Assembly (NCBI RefSeq): GCF_951230155.1
Contig: NZ_CATNVD010000019.1
Location: forward strand, 1 to 64,000
Direction of reading: 5' to 3'
From: Parablautia sp. Marseille-Q6255
GTDB lineage: Bacteria > Bacillota > Clostridia > Lachnospirales > Lachnospiraceae
Length of the DNA: 64,000 nucleotides
Part shown: piece by piece, positions 34,682 through 41,644 of the stretch
How positions within the stretch are numbered: position 1 is the first letter of the stretch
Layout of the letters: each line of letters opens with the position of its first letter
Made by a program: the position numbers and the translations under genes
The notes under the pieces: model-generated
Database searches by the model: none
What the model was told of the DNA's origin: nothing
The model's input: only the letters and a program-made list of their open reading frames with translations

Positions 34682-36130
34682 TCAATATTCGAGCACTACG
34701 GTAAAAGTCGCTCCTCCGCCCGGTGTATCCGTCAGCAGGAGCTGTCCGTGATGCAGCTGCGCGATCTCCTGTGCGATGCAAAGGCCTAATCCGAAGTGGG
34801 ATTTATCGCGGCGGGAAGAATCAAGCCGCTGAAACCGTTCAAAGACAGCAGCTTTTGAATCGTCCGGAATCCCGGGACCATTATCGATCACGGAAAGGTA
34901 AAGCGCATTTTTTCGCGGCGCGAAGCTCTTTGCGCCGGAATCCCGTGAGGATGAAGATCGCGCTCCTCCTGCCAGGAAATCAGGCGTATCTGTGGACAAA
35001 GACAGACAGACACGTCCTCCGCGCGGCGTATAGCTGAACGCATTGTCTATCAGTATGGAGAGAAGCTGACGGATGCGTTCGGCATCGCAGCAGACAGGCG
35101 GCACACTGTCTTCCGGCAGCTCGATATCAAAGCGAAGTCCCTTTGCCAGCGCCATGGATTCAAAATTTTCCCATGTCTGAAGCAGCAGGGTGTCAGGCTC
35201 TGCCTCCTGGAGCTGCATGCTCCAGGTATGATTATCTGCACCGGCAAGCTGGAGCATATCGTTGATCAGACGCGACATCCGGCTGCTCTCGGAATCCAGC
35301 GTATCAAGAAACGTATCATCACACGGCATCAGGCGGCTGCGGACGGCGGCGATATTGCTCAGGATGACAGTCAGAGGGGAGCGCAGCTCATGGGAAGCTG
35401 CAGCGACAAACTGTATCTGTTTTTTCCGGTTTTCCTGGATCGGCCGGATCATCCGTGCAGTAAAGAACCAGAAAAATATGCAAAGAGCCAGAAGGGCAGC
35501 CAGATCTGCAGCTGCAAAAGAGATCCTCTGGTGAAGGATACGCGCCCGCATAGGAGCGAGCGGATGCAGCACGATTGCGCTTAGTACGCCTGTTCCGCGC
35601 GGAACGACTGCGGCAGACGCATTGTAGGGATTCCCCGCTTTATCGTAAACCGTAAATTCAGCATGCTGTCCCAGCATTCCGGCAGATGAGGGATCCTCCA
35701 GATCGATCGCGTGCTCCTGCCTCGCTGTGCGGATCGTCTGCTCTGCGAGAGCATCCATCTGAGCATCTTCTGTAATCTGCTGATAAAACAGAGGTATCCC
35801 ATTGTCAAAGAGCCGGATGGTAAACTGATAGTGAAATTCCATCTGACGGATCCAGTTGTGTGAGAGCGCTGTCTGTACCTCGAGATTTTCATACAAGGTG
35901 TTCAGATTAGTCTGGAAGGCAGCCGCTTCCTGCCCCCGTATGCCGGATTCTGAGATAGACAGACAGATCACAGTAAGCACGGCAAGGACCAGTCCGGTGA
36001 TCGCTGTACACAGCGCAGTAAGCTGTATGTGGAGCTTTTGTATCATGCCAAAGCGCCTGAAGGACTGCAGGCTCAGATGCTGCAGGAGACCGCGTTTTTT
36101 TTCAGCCCCTTTTTTTGTGTGCTGTGTCAT
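34682..36130 (-). CDS. sensor histidine kinase
   Basis: The 482-residue protein has membrane helices at about residues 37-58 and 205-225 that enclose an extracellular sensor domain of about 145 residues. The dimerisation box SHELRSPLTV lies at about 246 (phospho-His in SHE). The ATPase domain carries LIDNAFSYTP (N box), VIDNGPGIPDD (G1), FERFQRLD (F box) and GLGLCIAQEI (G2). An insert rich in Ser/Arg sits before G1. It overlaps the regulator stop (ATGA), so the pair is co-translated. The signal is unknown; neighbouring genes point to the 39-49 kb operon as a target. Confidence 0.94.
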   Translation of the reverse strand: MTQHTKKGAEKKRGLLQHLSLQSFRRFGMIQKLHIQLTALCTAITGLVLAVLTVICLSISESGIRGQEAAAFQTNLNTLYENLEVQTALSHNWIRQMEFHYQFTIRLFDNGIPLFYQQITEDAQMDALAEQTIRTARQEHAIDLEDPSSAGMLGQHAEFTVYDKAGNPYNASAAVVPRGTGVLSAIVLHPLAPMRARILHQRISFAAADLAALLALCIFFWFFTARMIRPIQENRKKQIQFVAAASHELRSPLTVILSNIAAVRSRLMPCDDTFLDTLDSESSRMSRLINDMLQLAGADNHTWSMQLQEAEPDTLLLQTWENFESMALAKGLRFDIELPEDSVPPVCCDAERIRQLLSILIDNAFSYTPRGGRVCLSLSTDTPDFLAGGARSSSSRDSGAKSFAPRKNALYLSVIDNGPGIPDDSKAAVFERFQRLDSSRRDKSHFGLGLCIAQEIAQLHHGQLLLTDTPGGGATFTVVLEY

Positions 36131-36804
36131 GGCGTTGCCTCCAGTCGGTATCCGATGCCGCGCGCAGTCTTTAGCTGCACCGTGCTGCCGACTGATTTGA
36201 GTCTGCGCCGGATAAAATGAATGTAGTTGTCAAGATTTCCTTCCTCGATCTCGCTTTCCGGTCCCCAGACACGGCCGAGGATCGTGGCGCGGGGGAGTGT
36301 CTGCTGTGGGTTGTTAAAGAACAGGGCAAGCAGCGCTCCCTCCCGTTTGGACAGCGTGCAGGATTTCCCGCCGCAGGTCAGCAGGCTTTGCTGTACATCA
36401 AAGGTCAGGTCGCCAAACGTGAGCGCGTCTGTCTCATGGAGGCGCTGCGGCCGGCGGCAGATGCACCGGATGCGCGCCATGAGCTCCTCAAAAGCAAAGG
36501 GTTTTACGATATAATCATCTGCTCCGCAGTCAAGTCCGGTGATCCGTTCATCGAGACTGCCAAGCGCAGTCAGAAAGAGGATCGGAACCGTGCAGTGCGC
36601 CTGTCTTGCCCGGCGCAGCACCTCCATCCCGTCAAGAGACGGGAGCATCCGGTCAAGCAGCACGAGATCGTGGCAGTCTTCCATCAGATAAAACAGCCCT
36701 TCCTCACCGTCATTGCAGACGGTCACAGAAAAACCCTGCTGCTCCAGAAGAAGGGAGAGGGAGCAGCAGAGCGCTTTGTCGTCTTCGATTAATAATATGC
36801 GCAT
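36127..36804 (-). CDS. OmpR/PhoB family response regulator
   Basis: The 225-residue protein has a receiver domain with acidic residues in LIEDDK, the phospho-acceptor Asp near residue 50 in VLLDRMLPS, the conserved Thr in LFLTALG and Lys in IVKPFAFEEL. The winged-helix DNA-binding domain covers about 125-225, with RRRLKSVGSTVQLKTARGIGYRL. The start at 36804 has GGGAGG upstream and lies just after the promoter. OmpR-type regulators bind tandem direct repeats with an 11-bp period, which is what is seen in its own promoter. Confidence 0.95.
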   Translation of the reverse strand: MRILLIEDDKALCCSLSLLLEQQGFSVTVCNDGEEGLFYLMEDCHDLVLLDRMLPSLDGMEVLRRARQAHCTVPILFLTALGSLDERITGLDCGADDYIVKPFAFEELMARIRCICRRPQRLHETDALTFGDLTFDVQQSLLTCGGKSCTLSKREGALLALFFNNPQQTLPRATILGRVWGPESEIEEGNLDNYIHFIRRRLKSVGSTVQLKTARGIGYRLEATP

Positions 36805-36827
36805 AAGAAACCTCCCGATAATAAACA

Positions 36828-36860
36828 AGTATATCACAGGAATCTCTAAAAAGTCTTTAA
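36828..36860 (-). promoter_or_regulatory. promoter of the two-component system with 11-bp direct repeats
   Basis: On the minus strand the -10 is TATACT (36833-36828). In place of a -35 box stand two half-sites, TTAAAGA (36860-36854) and TTAGAGA (36849-36843), starting 11 bp apart. The second begins exactly 16 bp before the -10. The same layout occurs at 39240-39272. Confidence 0.65.
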
Positions 36861-36879
36861 AAATGCGGGAGAGCTGGCG

Positions 36880-37146
36880 TCATATTTGTCTGTATAACCA
36901 GTAGTAAAAAAATATAAAATAAACGAATATTAGCTCGATACAGGGGAAAAACAAGGCAGCGGCACGATAGTAGTCAGGCTGCAGTTGAACTTCTAAAGAA
37001 AAAGCATTGATAATATGATTGATACTCAGCAAAAGGTAAACAAGAGGTAATACTATGCTTTCCCTGGGTTTTTTCCTTTTGGCTAACAGAATCTGCAGCA
37101 ATGTAAATATTAGAATAATAACAAAAAAGGGTATTATCTGCTTCAT
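36880..37146 (-). CDS. small membrane protein, 88 aa
   Basis: The protein is very hydrophobic, with three likely helices at about residues 4-21, 31-48 and 62-84, separated by a Lys/Arg-rich loop KRKKPRE. GAGGAG precedes the ATG at 37146. I recognise no family. It forms a pair with the next small membrane protein upstream, 12 bases apart, in an AT-rich patch close to the two-component system. A role as an accessory sensor or an immunity-like protein is possible, but nothing in the sequence decides this. Confidence 0.6.
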   Translation of the reverse strand: MKQIIPFFVIILIFTLLQILLAKRKKPRESIVLPLVYLLLSINHIINAFSLEVQLQPDYYRAAALFFPCIELIFVYFIFFYYWLYRQI

Positions 37147-37157
37147 AAAGCTCCTCT

Positions 37158-37454
37158 CTAATAAAAACGATAGTTAATTTTCACGTGCTGATGACGATAA
37201 GTACCGGTATGTAGTATATTTTTTATACCAATAAATAAGTTCAAAGACAGAAAATAGAAAAACAGGAGGAATAAAAACGCAAGTATTGTCATTATGTTCA
37301 TTCCGATGCGAGTAAGTTGACAGGCTATATAAAAAGCAAAGACTAAAAAGGCAAGAGGAATGCACCCGCCTATATAGTGCGGAAATTTTTTATATGCAAA
37401 AATGCACTGAATTATGATCGAAAAAATAAATAAAAAGAACCATGTTTTAAGCAT
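37158..37454 (-). CDS. small membrane protein, 98 aa
   Basis: The protein has three hydrophobic segments at about residues 4-21, 28-47 and 53-77 and a basic, His-containing C-terminus. AAAGGAG precedes the ATG at 37454. Family not recognised. Its upstream region is cut by an IS element, whose left end lies about 80 bases before the start codon, so its original promoter may be lost or replaced. Base composition is clearly more AT-rich than the flanking operons. Confidence 0.6.
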   Translation of the reverse strand: MLKTWFFLFIFSIIIQCIFAYKKFPHYIGGCIPLAFLVFAFYIACQLTRIGMNIMTILAFLFLLFFYFLSLNLFIGIKNILHTGTYRHQHVKINYRFY

Positions 37455-37524
37455 GTATTTTCTCCTTTTAAGTTTGACTGATATAAGAGTTAAAATCCAG
37501 CTATCATCGGAACCACCTCCCAAA

Positions 37525-37535
37525 TAATGTATTTA
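37525..37535 (+). repeat. 11-bp target-site duplication, left copy
   Basis: TAATGTATTTA occurs here and again, perfectly and in the same orientation, at 39091-39101, bracketing the IS element. Confidence 0.75.
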
Positions 37536-37540
37536 TAGCC

Positions 37541-37560
37541 ATGAGCAAAACTCCACACAT
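37541..37560 (+). repeat. IS left terminal inverted repeat
   Basis: ATGAGCAAAACTCCACACAT pairs with the complement of 39072-39087, apart from a 4-base insertion (TCCA). Confidence 0.75.
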
Positions 37561-37649
37561 TCAGTATTTATGCGGGTTTGCGAGGCATGGCAACCTCATT
37601 TATCACTTCAAATTTATAGTAACAATCAGCTCCAAATGGTACAATTAAG

Positions 37650-38951
37650 TTGTCAAAATCAATTCACCGAAAGGAGCTGATTGTTATCTATCGTCAAGAA
37701 ATTTTGAAAGACATTCGTCTTTTCACTTCACAACCAGTTGCAAAGTTTTATGATTCTCTTTTTCTGAATCTTGATTTATCCTTTGTTCCAGAATTCCCCA
37801 AAACAGGAAGGAAAGGGTTTTCAAATCACGCTATGATTTGTTCCTTTATTGTCATGAAATGTGAAGGTTTCTCCATGATTTCCGACCTTGTCGATTATCT
37901 TCACAATAATCTTCTGATTGCTCATTTTTGTGGCTTTGATATTTCTCGTCCGCTTCCTTCTTATTGGACTTTTGATCGCTTCCTGAAAAATTTCGATAAT
38001 GAAGTTCTCTCTAAAATCATGAAAACTCAAGTGCTACTCCTTTCCAAAGAAGGTATCGTAGACACTTCTTTTATTGGCTTAGATTCAACCCCGGTCTCTG
38101 CAAATACTTCACAGAATAATCCGAAATCTTTTCTCTCAAATAAGTTTAAACCCGAAAATCAACCAAGGGCTGATTCAGATTGTAGACTCGGCGTCCACAC
38201 TGCATCCAATCAAACGAACGAGAAAAAATATGAATTCTATTGGGGCTATAAAAATCATGTCCTTGTAGACTGTATTTCAGGTCTTCCTATTTATGAAATG
38301 ACCACAACCGCGGAAGTTCATGATGCTACCGTTGCTTTGGATATCCTTGCTGATACCCATTCCTTTCAACCAATAACGGACTGCATATTCCTTGCCGACA
38401 AAGGTTACGATGTCAAAAATATCTACAATCAGGTTAAGGAACTTTACAATGGAGAATGTATTATTCCATTAAACAAACGTAATACCAAAAATCCGAAACT
38501 TCTTCCTCAAGGGAATCCCATTTGTGAAGCAGGGCTTGCCATGTGGAAGGATGGTAAGTTTTCCGATCGTGGTCGTACCCGCCAAAAGTTTTGTTGCCCT
38601 TTAAAATCAAGTAAAGATACCGTTTGCCCATGCCACCACAAAAATTTCTATAATGATAAAAAGCATCGTGGCTGTACGAAATATCTCACCCTTCCTGATG
38701 ATTTAAGACTTTCCATTGATAGGGACAGCAAATATTTTAAAAGTAATTATTCACTCCGCACAGAATGTGAACGCTATAATTCGCGTTTTAAAAATACTGG
38801 TCAGGAGCGGATGTGGGTAAGAAATAAAGCGTCTGTTACAAACTTAAACACACTTGCCCATATCAGTTTACTGGCAGTTGCAGTTGCCGCAATCACTAGC
38901 CATTCCGGTCAGTCTTATCGCAAACTGAAAACTGCAAAACGAATTGCGTGA
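37650..38951 (+). CDS. DDE transposase (IS1182/IS4-like)
   Basis: The 433-residue frame holds an N-terminal InsH-like (DUF772) domain (FSNHAMICSFIVMKCEG, then PLPSYWTFDRFL) and a DDE catalytic domain. The first Asp is in IGLDSTPVSAN, the second in CIFLADKGYD and the Glu probably in LRTECERYNSRFK. A cysteine group lies between (CCPLKSS, CPCHH, GCTKYL). The frame is intact, so the element may be active. The start is uncertain: a TTG opens the frame at 37650, while AAAGGAG (37670-37676) lies just before GAT TGT TAT C, where only an unusual start codon would fit. Confidence 0.9.
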   Translation: MSKSIHRKELIVIYRQEILKDIRLFTSQPVAKFYDSLFLNLDLSFVPEFPKTGRKGFSNHAMICSFIVMKCEGFSMISDLVDYLHNNLLIAHFCGFDISRPLPSYWTFDRFLKNFDNEVLSKIMKTQVLLLSKEGIVDTSFIGLDSTPVSANTSQNNPKSFLSNKFKPENQPRADSDCRLGVHTASNQTNEKKYEFYWGYKNHVLVDCISGLPIYEMTTTAEVHDATVALDILADTHSFQPITDCIFLADKGYDVKNIYNQVKELYNGECIIPLNKRNTKNPKLLPQGNPICEAGLAMWKDGKFSDRGRTRQKFCCPLKSSKDTVCPCHHKNFYNDKKHRGCTKYLTLPDDLRLSIDRDSKYFKSNYSLRTECERYNSRFKNTGQERMWVRNKASVTNLNTLAHISLLAVAVAAITSHSGQSYRKLKTAKRIA

Positions 38952-39071
38952 TTCAAAAATTCTCATAGTCTTATGTTTTCGTAAGTTTTGGACTTACGTT
39001 AGCTTTGCTATGCCATAAAATCGCAACCTCAAACTTTATAGAAGCTGGCTGCCAAATTCTACTTTTGAATC

Positions 39072-39087
39072 AATGTGTTTTGCTCAT
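39072..39087 (+). repeat. IS right terminal inverted repeat
   Basis: AATGTGTTTTGCTCAT is the complement of the left terminal repeat, with 11 outer bases identical. Confidence 0.75.
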
Positions 39088-39090
39088 CTC

Positions 39091-39101
39091 TAATGTATTT
39101 A
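39091..39101 (+). repeat. 11-bp target-site duplication, right copy
   Basis: TAATGTATTTA, identical to 37525-37535. Confidence 0.75.
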
Positions 39102-39239
39102 CTATATTGATTATTATAAAGTAATATCTGAAAAAATACAATAAAAATATAAAGAAAAAAATAAATTATTAAAAATAATAAAAGATGTAAAACATATTTT
39201 GCATAACAAATGTACATTTTATTGGAAAAACTAACGGGT

Positions 39240-39272
39240 TTAGAGAAAGCTTAGAGAAAGCAGTGCTACACT
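39240..39272 (+). promoter_or_regulatory. regulated promoter of the beta-propeller/SBP operon with two perfect 11-bp direct repeats
   Basis: TTAGAGAAAGC occurs twice back to back (39240-39250 and 39251-39261). The -10 TACACT (39267-39272) starts 16 bp after the second copy begins. No -35 consensus is present, as is usual where an OmpR-type regulator recruits polymerase. The half-site TTAGAGA and its distance to the -10 match the two-component promoter at 36828-36860. Confidence 0.7.
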
Positions 39273-39322
39273 GATGCAGAAATGAAATAGCAGAAAGCAC
39301 AAAAAAGAGGAGGTAAATAAGA

Positions 39323-41590
39323 ATGAGACAGGGATGGAAACGGACGCTGGCAGGTATGCTGGCAGGTGCCGTATGTGCAGGCACACTTCCGGGTGTGCCG
39401 CTTATGGCAGAAGAGACAGAGGCGGCGCGCGGGCGTTATCTGGAGTCTGATGCAGCGCTCCCGGAAGGGCTGTTTGCGCGGGATATAGAACGCATGGAGG
39501 ATGGAAGCCTTGCTGTGATCGGAGAGACACAGGAGAAATATGCTGTCTACAAAAGTACAGACGGGGGAGCGTCGTGGGAGGAACAGTATGCACTGGACTG
39601 TGCAGAGGAGACAGCTTCCGCTTTCTGGGCGGATGTCAGGCTTTCACCGACCGGCGGCGGAGCTGCAGTGGTGATGAAGGAACAGGGAGAGGCGCAGCAG
39701 GGGGAGGCATTTGATATGGAAATTTCCCTCCTGACCTTTGATGATTCCGGGGCAGTGCAGGAAAAGGTCGTGGAGGATGGCGATCTGCGGCTGCTGGAGT
39801 ATACGGGTCAGGGAGAGCTGATCGGACTGACCTATAATAATGGTGCCGCTCTGATCGACCCGTCTACGGGGGAGCACACGGTAGAGATGGTTTCTGAGTT
39901 TGTCAATGCATTTGGCGTGTGCGGCGAGGAGGTGCTTTTACTTCTGGATGAAGAGGTACAGCGATATGATCTGCATACCGGTGAGCCGCTTGCACGGGAT
40001 GAGGCGCTCAATGAGGCGCTGTATACAGGCAGCCATGCAAAGCCGGAGGGCTATATGCAGACGACTACGACAGGTTCTCCGATCCTGTTTTCACAGGATG
40101 AGGAGGGGCGGCTGTATTACTGCATGGATCAGGGGATCTTTTCTCATATGATGGATGGAAATGTGGTCGAGCAGGTCATAGACGGCTCTCTTGTATCCCT
40201 GTCCGCTCCGAACGTGAGCCTGCTGGCAATGGCTGTCCTCGGAGAGACATTTTACGTGCTGGAATCAGAGGATGGCGCGACAACGAAGCTGTTAAAATAT
40301 GAGTATGACCCGGATATATCGAGTGTTCCGGAGCGTGAGCTAACGGTATACTCTCTGATGGAAAATCAGCAGATCCGGCAGGCGATCGTGGGATTCCAGA
40401 AAAAATATCCTGATACGTATATTAATTATCAGACAGGAATGAGCGGTGAGGACGGTGTGACAGTCGCAGATGCGCTGCGTACGCTGAATACAGATATCCT
40501 GGCGGGGAATGGGCCGGATGTGCTTTTGCTGGATGGCATGTCGGTGGAGACGTATGCATCTCAGGGCGTTTTGATGGATCTGTCTGAGGTAGTCGCAGAA
40601 GCAGCAAAATCAGAGGGCTTACTGGAAAATATTACGGACGCATACCGCACGGAGGAAGGGCTTGTGGCAGTTCCGGCGAGGTTCAGTATGGAGGTCATCA
40701 CAGGGCTGACACAGAACAATAAGGTGGATGCGACCTTTGAGTCGCTGGAAGCGCTGGCATCCCAGCAGGGCGTACTGGATGCGTTTGATATTGTGAACCT
40801 GCCGGAGATCCTTTACCCGGTATGTGCAGGAAGCTGGGAGAACGAGGATCATACGATCAATCAGGAAAAGCTTGCAGAATTTGTAAATGGCGTCAAGGCG
40901 GTCAGTGACGCATACCGCGCGGCAGCCTCTGAGGAGACACTGGAGCGGATGAGCAAGTATGAGAACGGGGAATTTTCTGCATGGTCCGATCTGTTTTATC
41001 CGGAGATCGATCTTGTTCAGCTGGGACTTTTGGATCTGCTTGGCGGCGGCACACAGCTCAAGCTCGGCTCACTCGGGAGCATTATCAGCTATGCGGGAAT
41101 CCTTTCTGTAGAGTCAGAAGCGGGGGCCTGCCAGGTGCAGCCGCTTGCGATGCAGCAGGAGAATGTATTCTATCCGTCTGTGATACTCAGTATTTTGAAT
41201 ACAACCAAAGAGCAGGAACGCGCAGGACAGTTTGTCGCATATATGCTTTCGGCTGATGCGCAGAATGAGATCCAGGGGCTTGGATTTCCTGTAAATAAAA
41301 CATCATTTGACAATCTCCTTTCGGAAAATCAGTTTGAGGATGGCGCTTATGGTCTTACCTCCAGTGATTCGGATGGAAATATGGTAGAGCTTATGTATGA
41401 ATGGCCGTCACAGGAGGAGATGGACGCGCTTCGCAAGATGGCAGAGTCCCTTACCACATGTGCGGATACGGCGCAGATCAAAAAGGACACCGTGATCACA
41501 GAGGTGAAGCGGTGCATGAGTGGGGAAATCAGCGCGGATGAGGCAGTGAACTCTATCATGCAGAAGCTGAACCTGTATCTGGCAGAATAA
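39323..41590 (+). CDS. secreted protein: beta-propeller-like region fused to extracellular solute-binding domain (paralogue 1)
   Basis: The 755-residue protein has a signal peptide (about 1-30). Residues ~40-340 are beta-rich with repeated blade-like elements (YAVYKSTDGGASWEE is a sialidase/BNR-type Asp box; others are GRLYYCMDQGIFSH and YDLHTGEPLARD). Residues ~345-755 form a type 1 solute-binding domain as in MalE (LTVYSLMENQQIRQAIVGFQ in segments, GPDVLLLDG, VPARFSMEV). The signal sequence contains a Cys but no proper lipobox. It is the first gene of a six-gene operon and has GAGGAGG before the start. Ligand unknown. A closely similar paralogue follows 54 bases later. Confidence 0.85.
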   Translation: MRQGWKRTLAGMLAGAVCAGTLPGVPLMAEETEAARGRYLESDAALPEGLFARDIERMEDGSLAVIGETQEKYAVYKSTDGGASWEEQYALDCAEETASAFWADVRLSPTGGGAAVVMKEQGEAQQGEAFDMEISLLTFDDSGAVQEKVVEDGDLRLLEYTGQGELIGLTYNNGAALIDPSTGEHTVEMVSEFVNAFGVCGEEVLLLLDEEVQRYDLHTGEPLARDEALNEALYTGSHAKPEGYMQTTTTGSPILFSQDEEGRLYYCMDQGIFSHMMDGNVVEQVIDGSLVSLSAPNVSLLAMAVLGETFYVLESEDGATTKLLKYEYDPDISSVPERELTVYSLMENQQIRQAIVGFQKKYPDTYINYQTGMSGEDGVTVADALRTLNTDILAGNGPDVLLLDGMSVETYASQGVLMDLSEVVAEAAKSEGLLENITDAYRTEEGLVAVPARFSMEVITGLTQNNKVDATFESLEALASQQGVLDAFDIVNLPEILYPVCAGSWENEDHTINQEKLAEFVNGVKAVSDAYRAAASEETLERMSKYENGEFSAWSDLFYPEIDLVQLGLLDLLGGGTQLKLGSLGSIISYAGILSVESEAGACQVQPLAMQQENVFYPSVILSILNTTKEQERAGQFVAYMLSADAQNEIQGLGFPVNKTSFDNLLSENQFEDGAYGLTSSDSDGNMVELMYEWPSQEEMDALRKMAESLTTCADTAQIKKDTVITEVKRCMSGEISADEAVNSIMQKLNLYLAE

Positions 41591-41644
41591 AGGCTGCCGC
41601 AGGAAGAGAGAAAACAGGAAAAGGGTAAGAAGAGGGGGAGTTGG

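Larger units (their letters stand above)
37536..39090 (+). mobile_element. insertion sequence with DDE transposase, about 1.55 kb
   Basis: The element is bounded by 11-bp direct repeats. Near its ends are inverted repeats: ATGAGCAAAAC at 37541-37551 matches the complement of GTTTTGCTCAT at 39077-39087, and the next bases ACACATT (37554-37560) continue as ACACATT in the right-end complement after a 4-base gap. A second inverted pair, GATTCAAAA (38950-38958) and TTTTGAATC (39063-39071), lies inside the right end. It carries a single transposase gene and is AT-rich. An 11-bp duplication fits the IS4 group better than classic IS1182, but the family is not settled. Confidence 0.85.
38952..39322 (+). 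other. AT-rich intergenic stretch: IS right end and operon promoter
   Basis: Bases 38952-39090 are the untranslated right end of the IS, followed by the direct repeat at 39091-39101. Bases 39102-39239 are very AT-rich with no ORF that I can support. A regulated promoter lies at 39240-39272 and a GAGGAGG ribosome-binding site at 39309-39315. Confidence 0.7.

Noticed and set aside
37584-39014. GGCATGGCAA / TTGCTATGCC as the IS terminal repeats
   Set aside because: These lie inside the longer inverted repeats at 37541 and 39087, which sit beside the direct repeats and match better.
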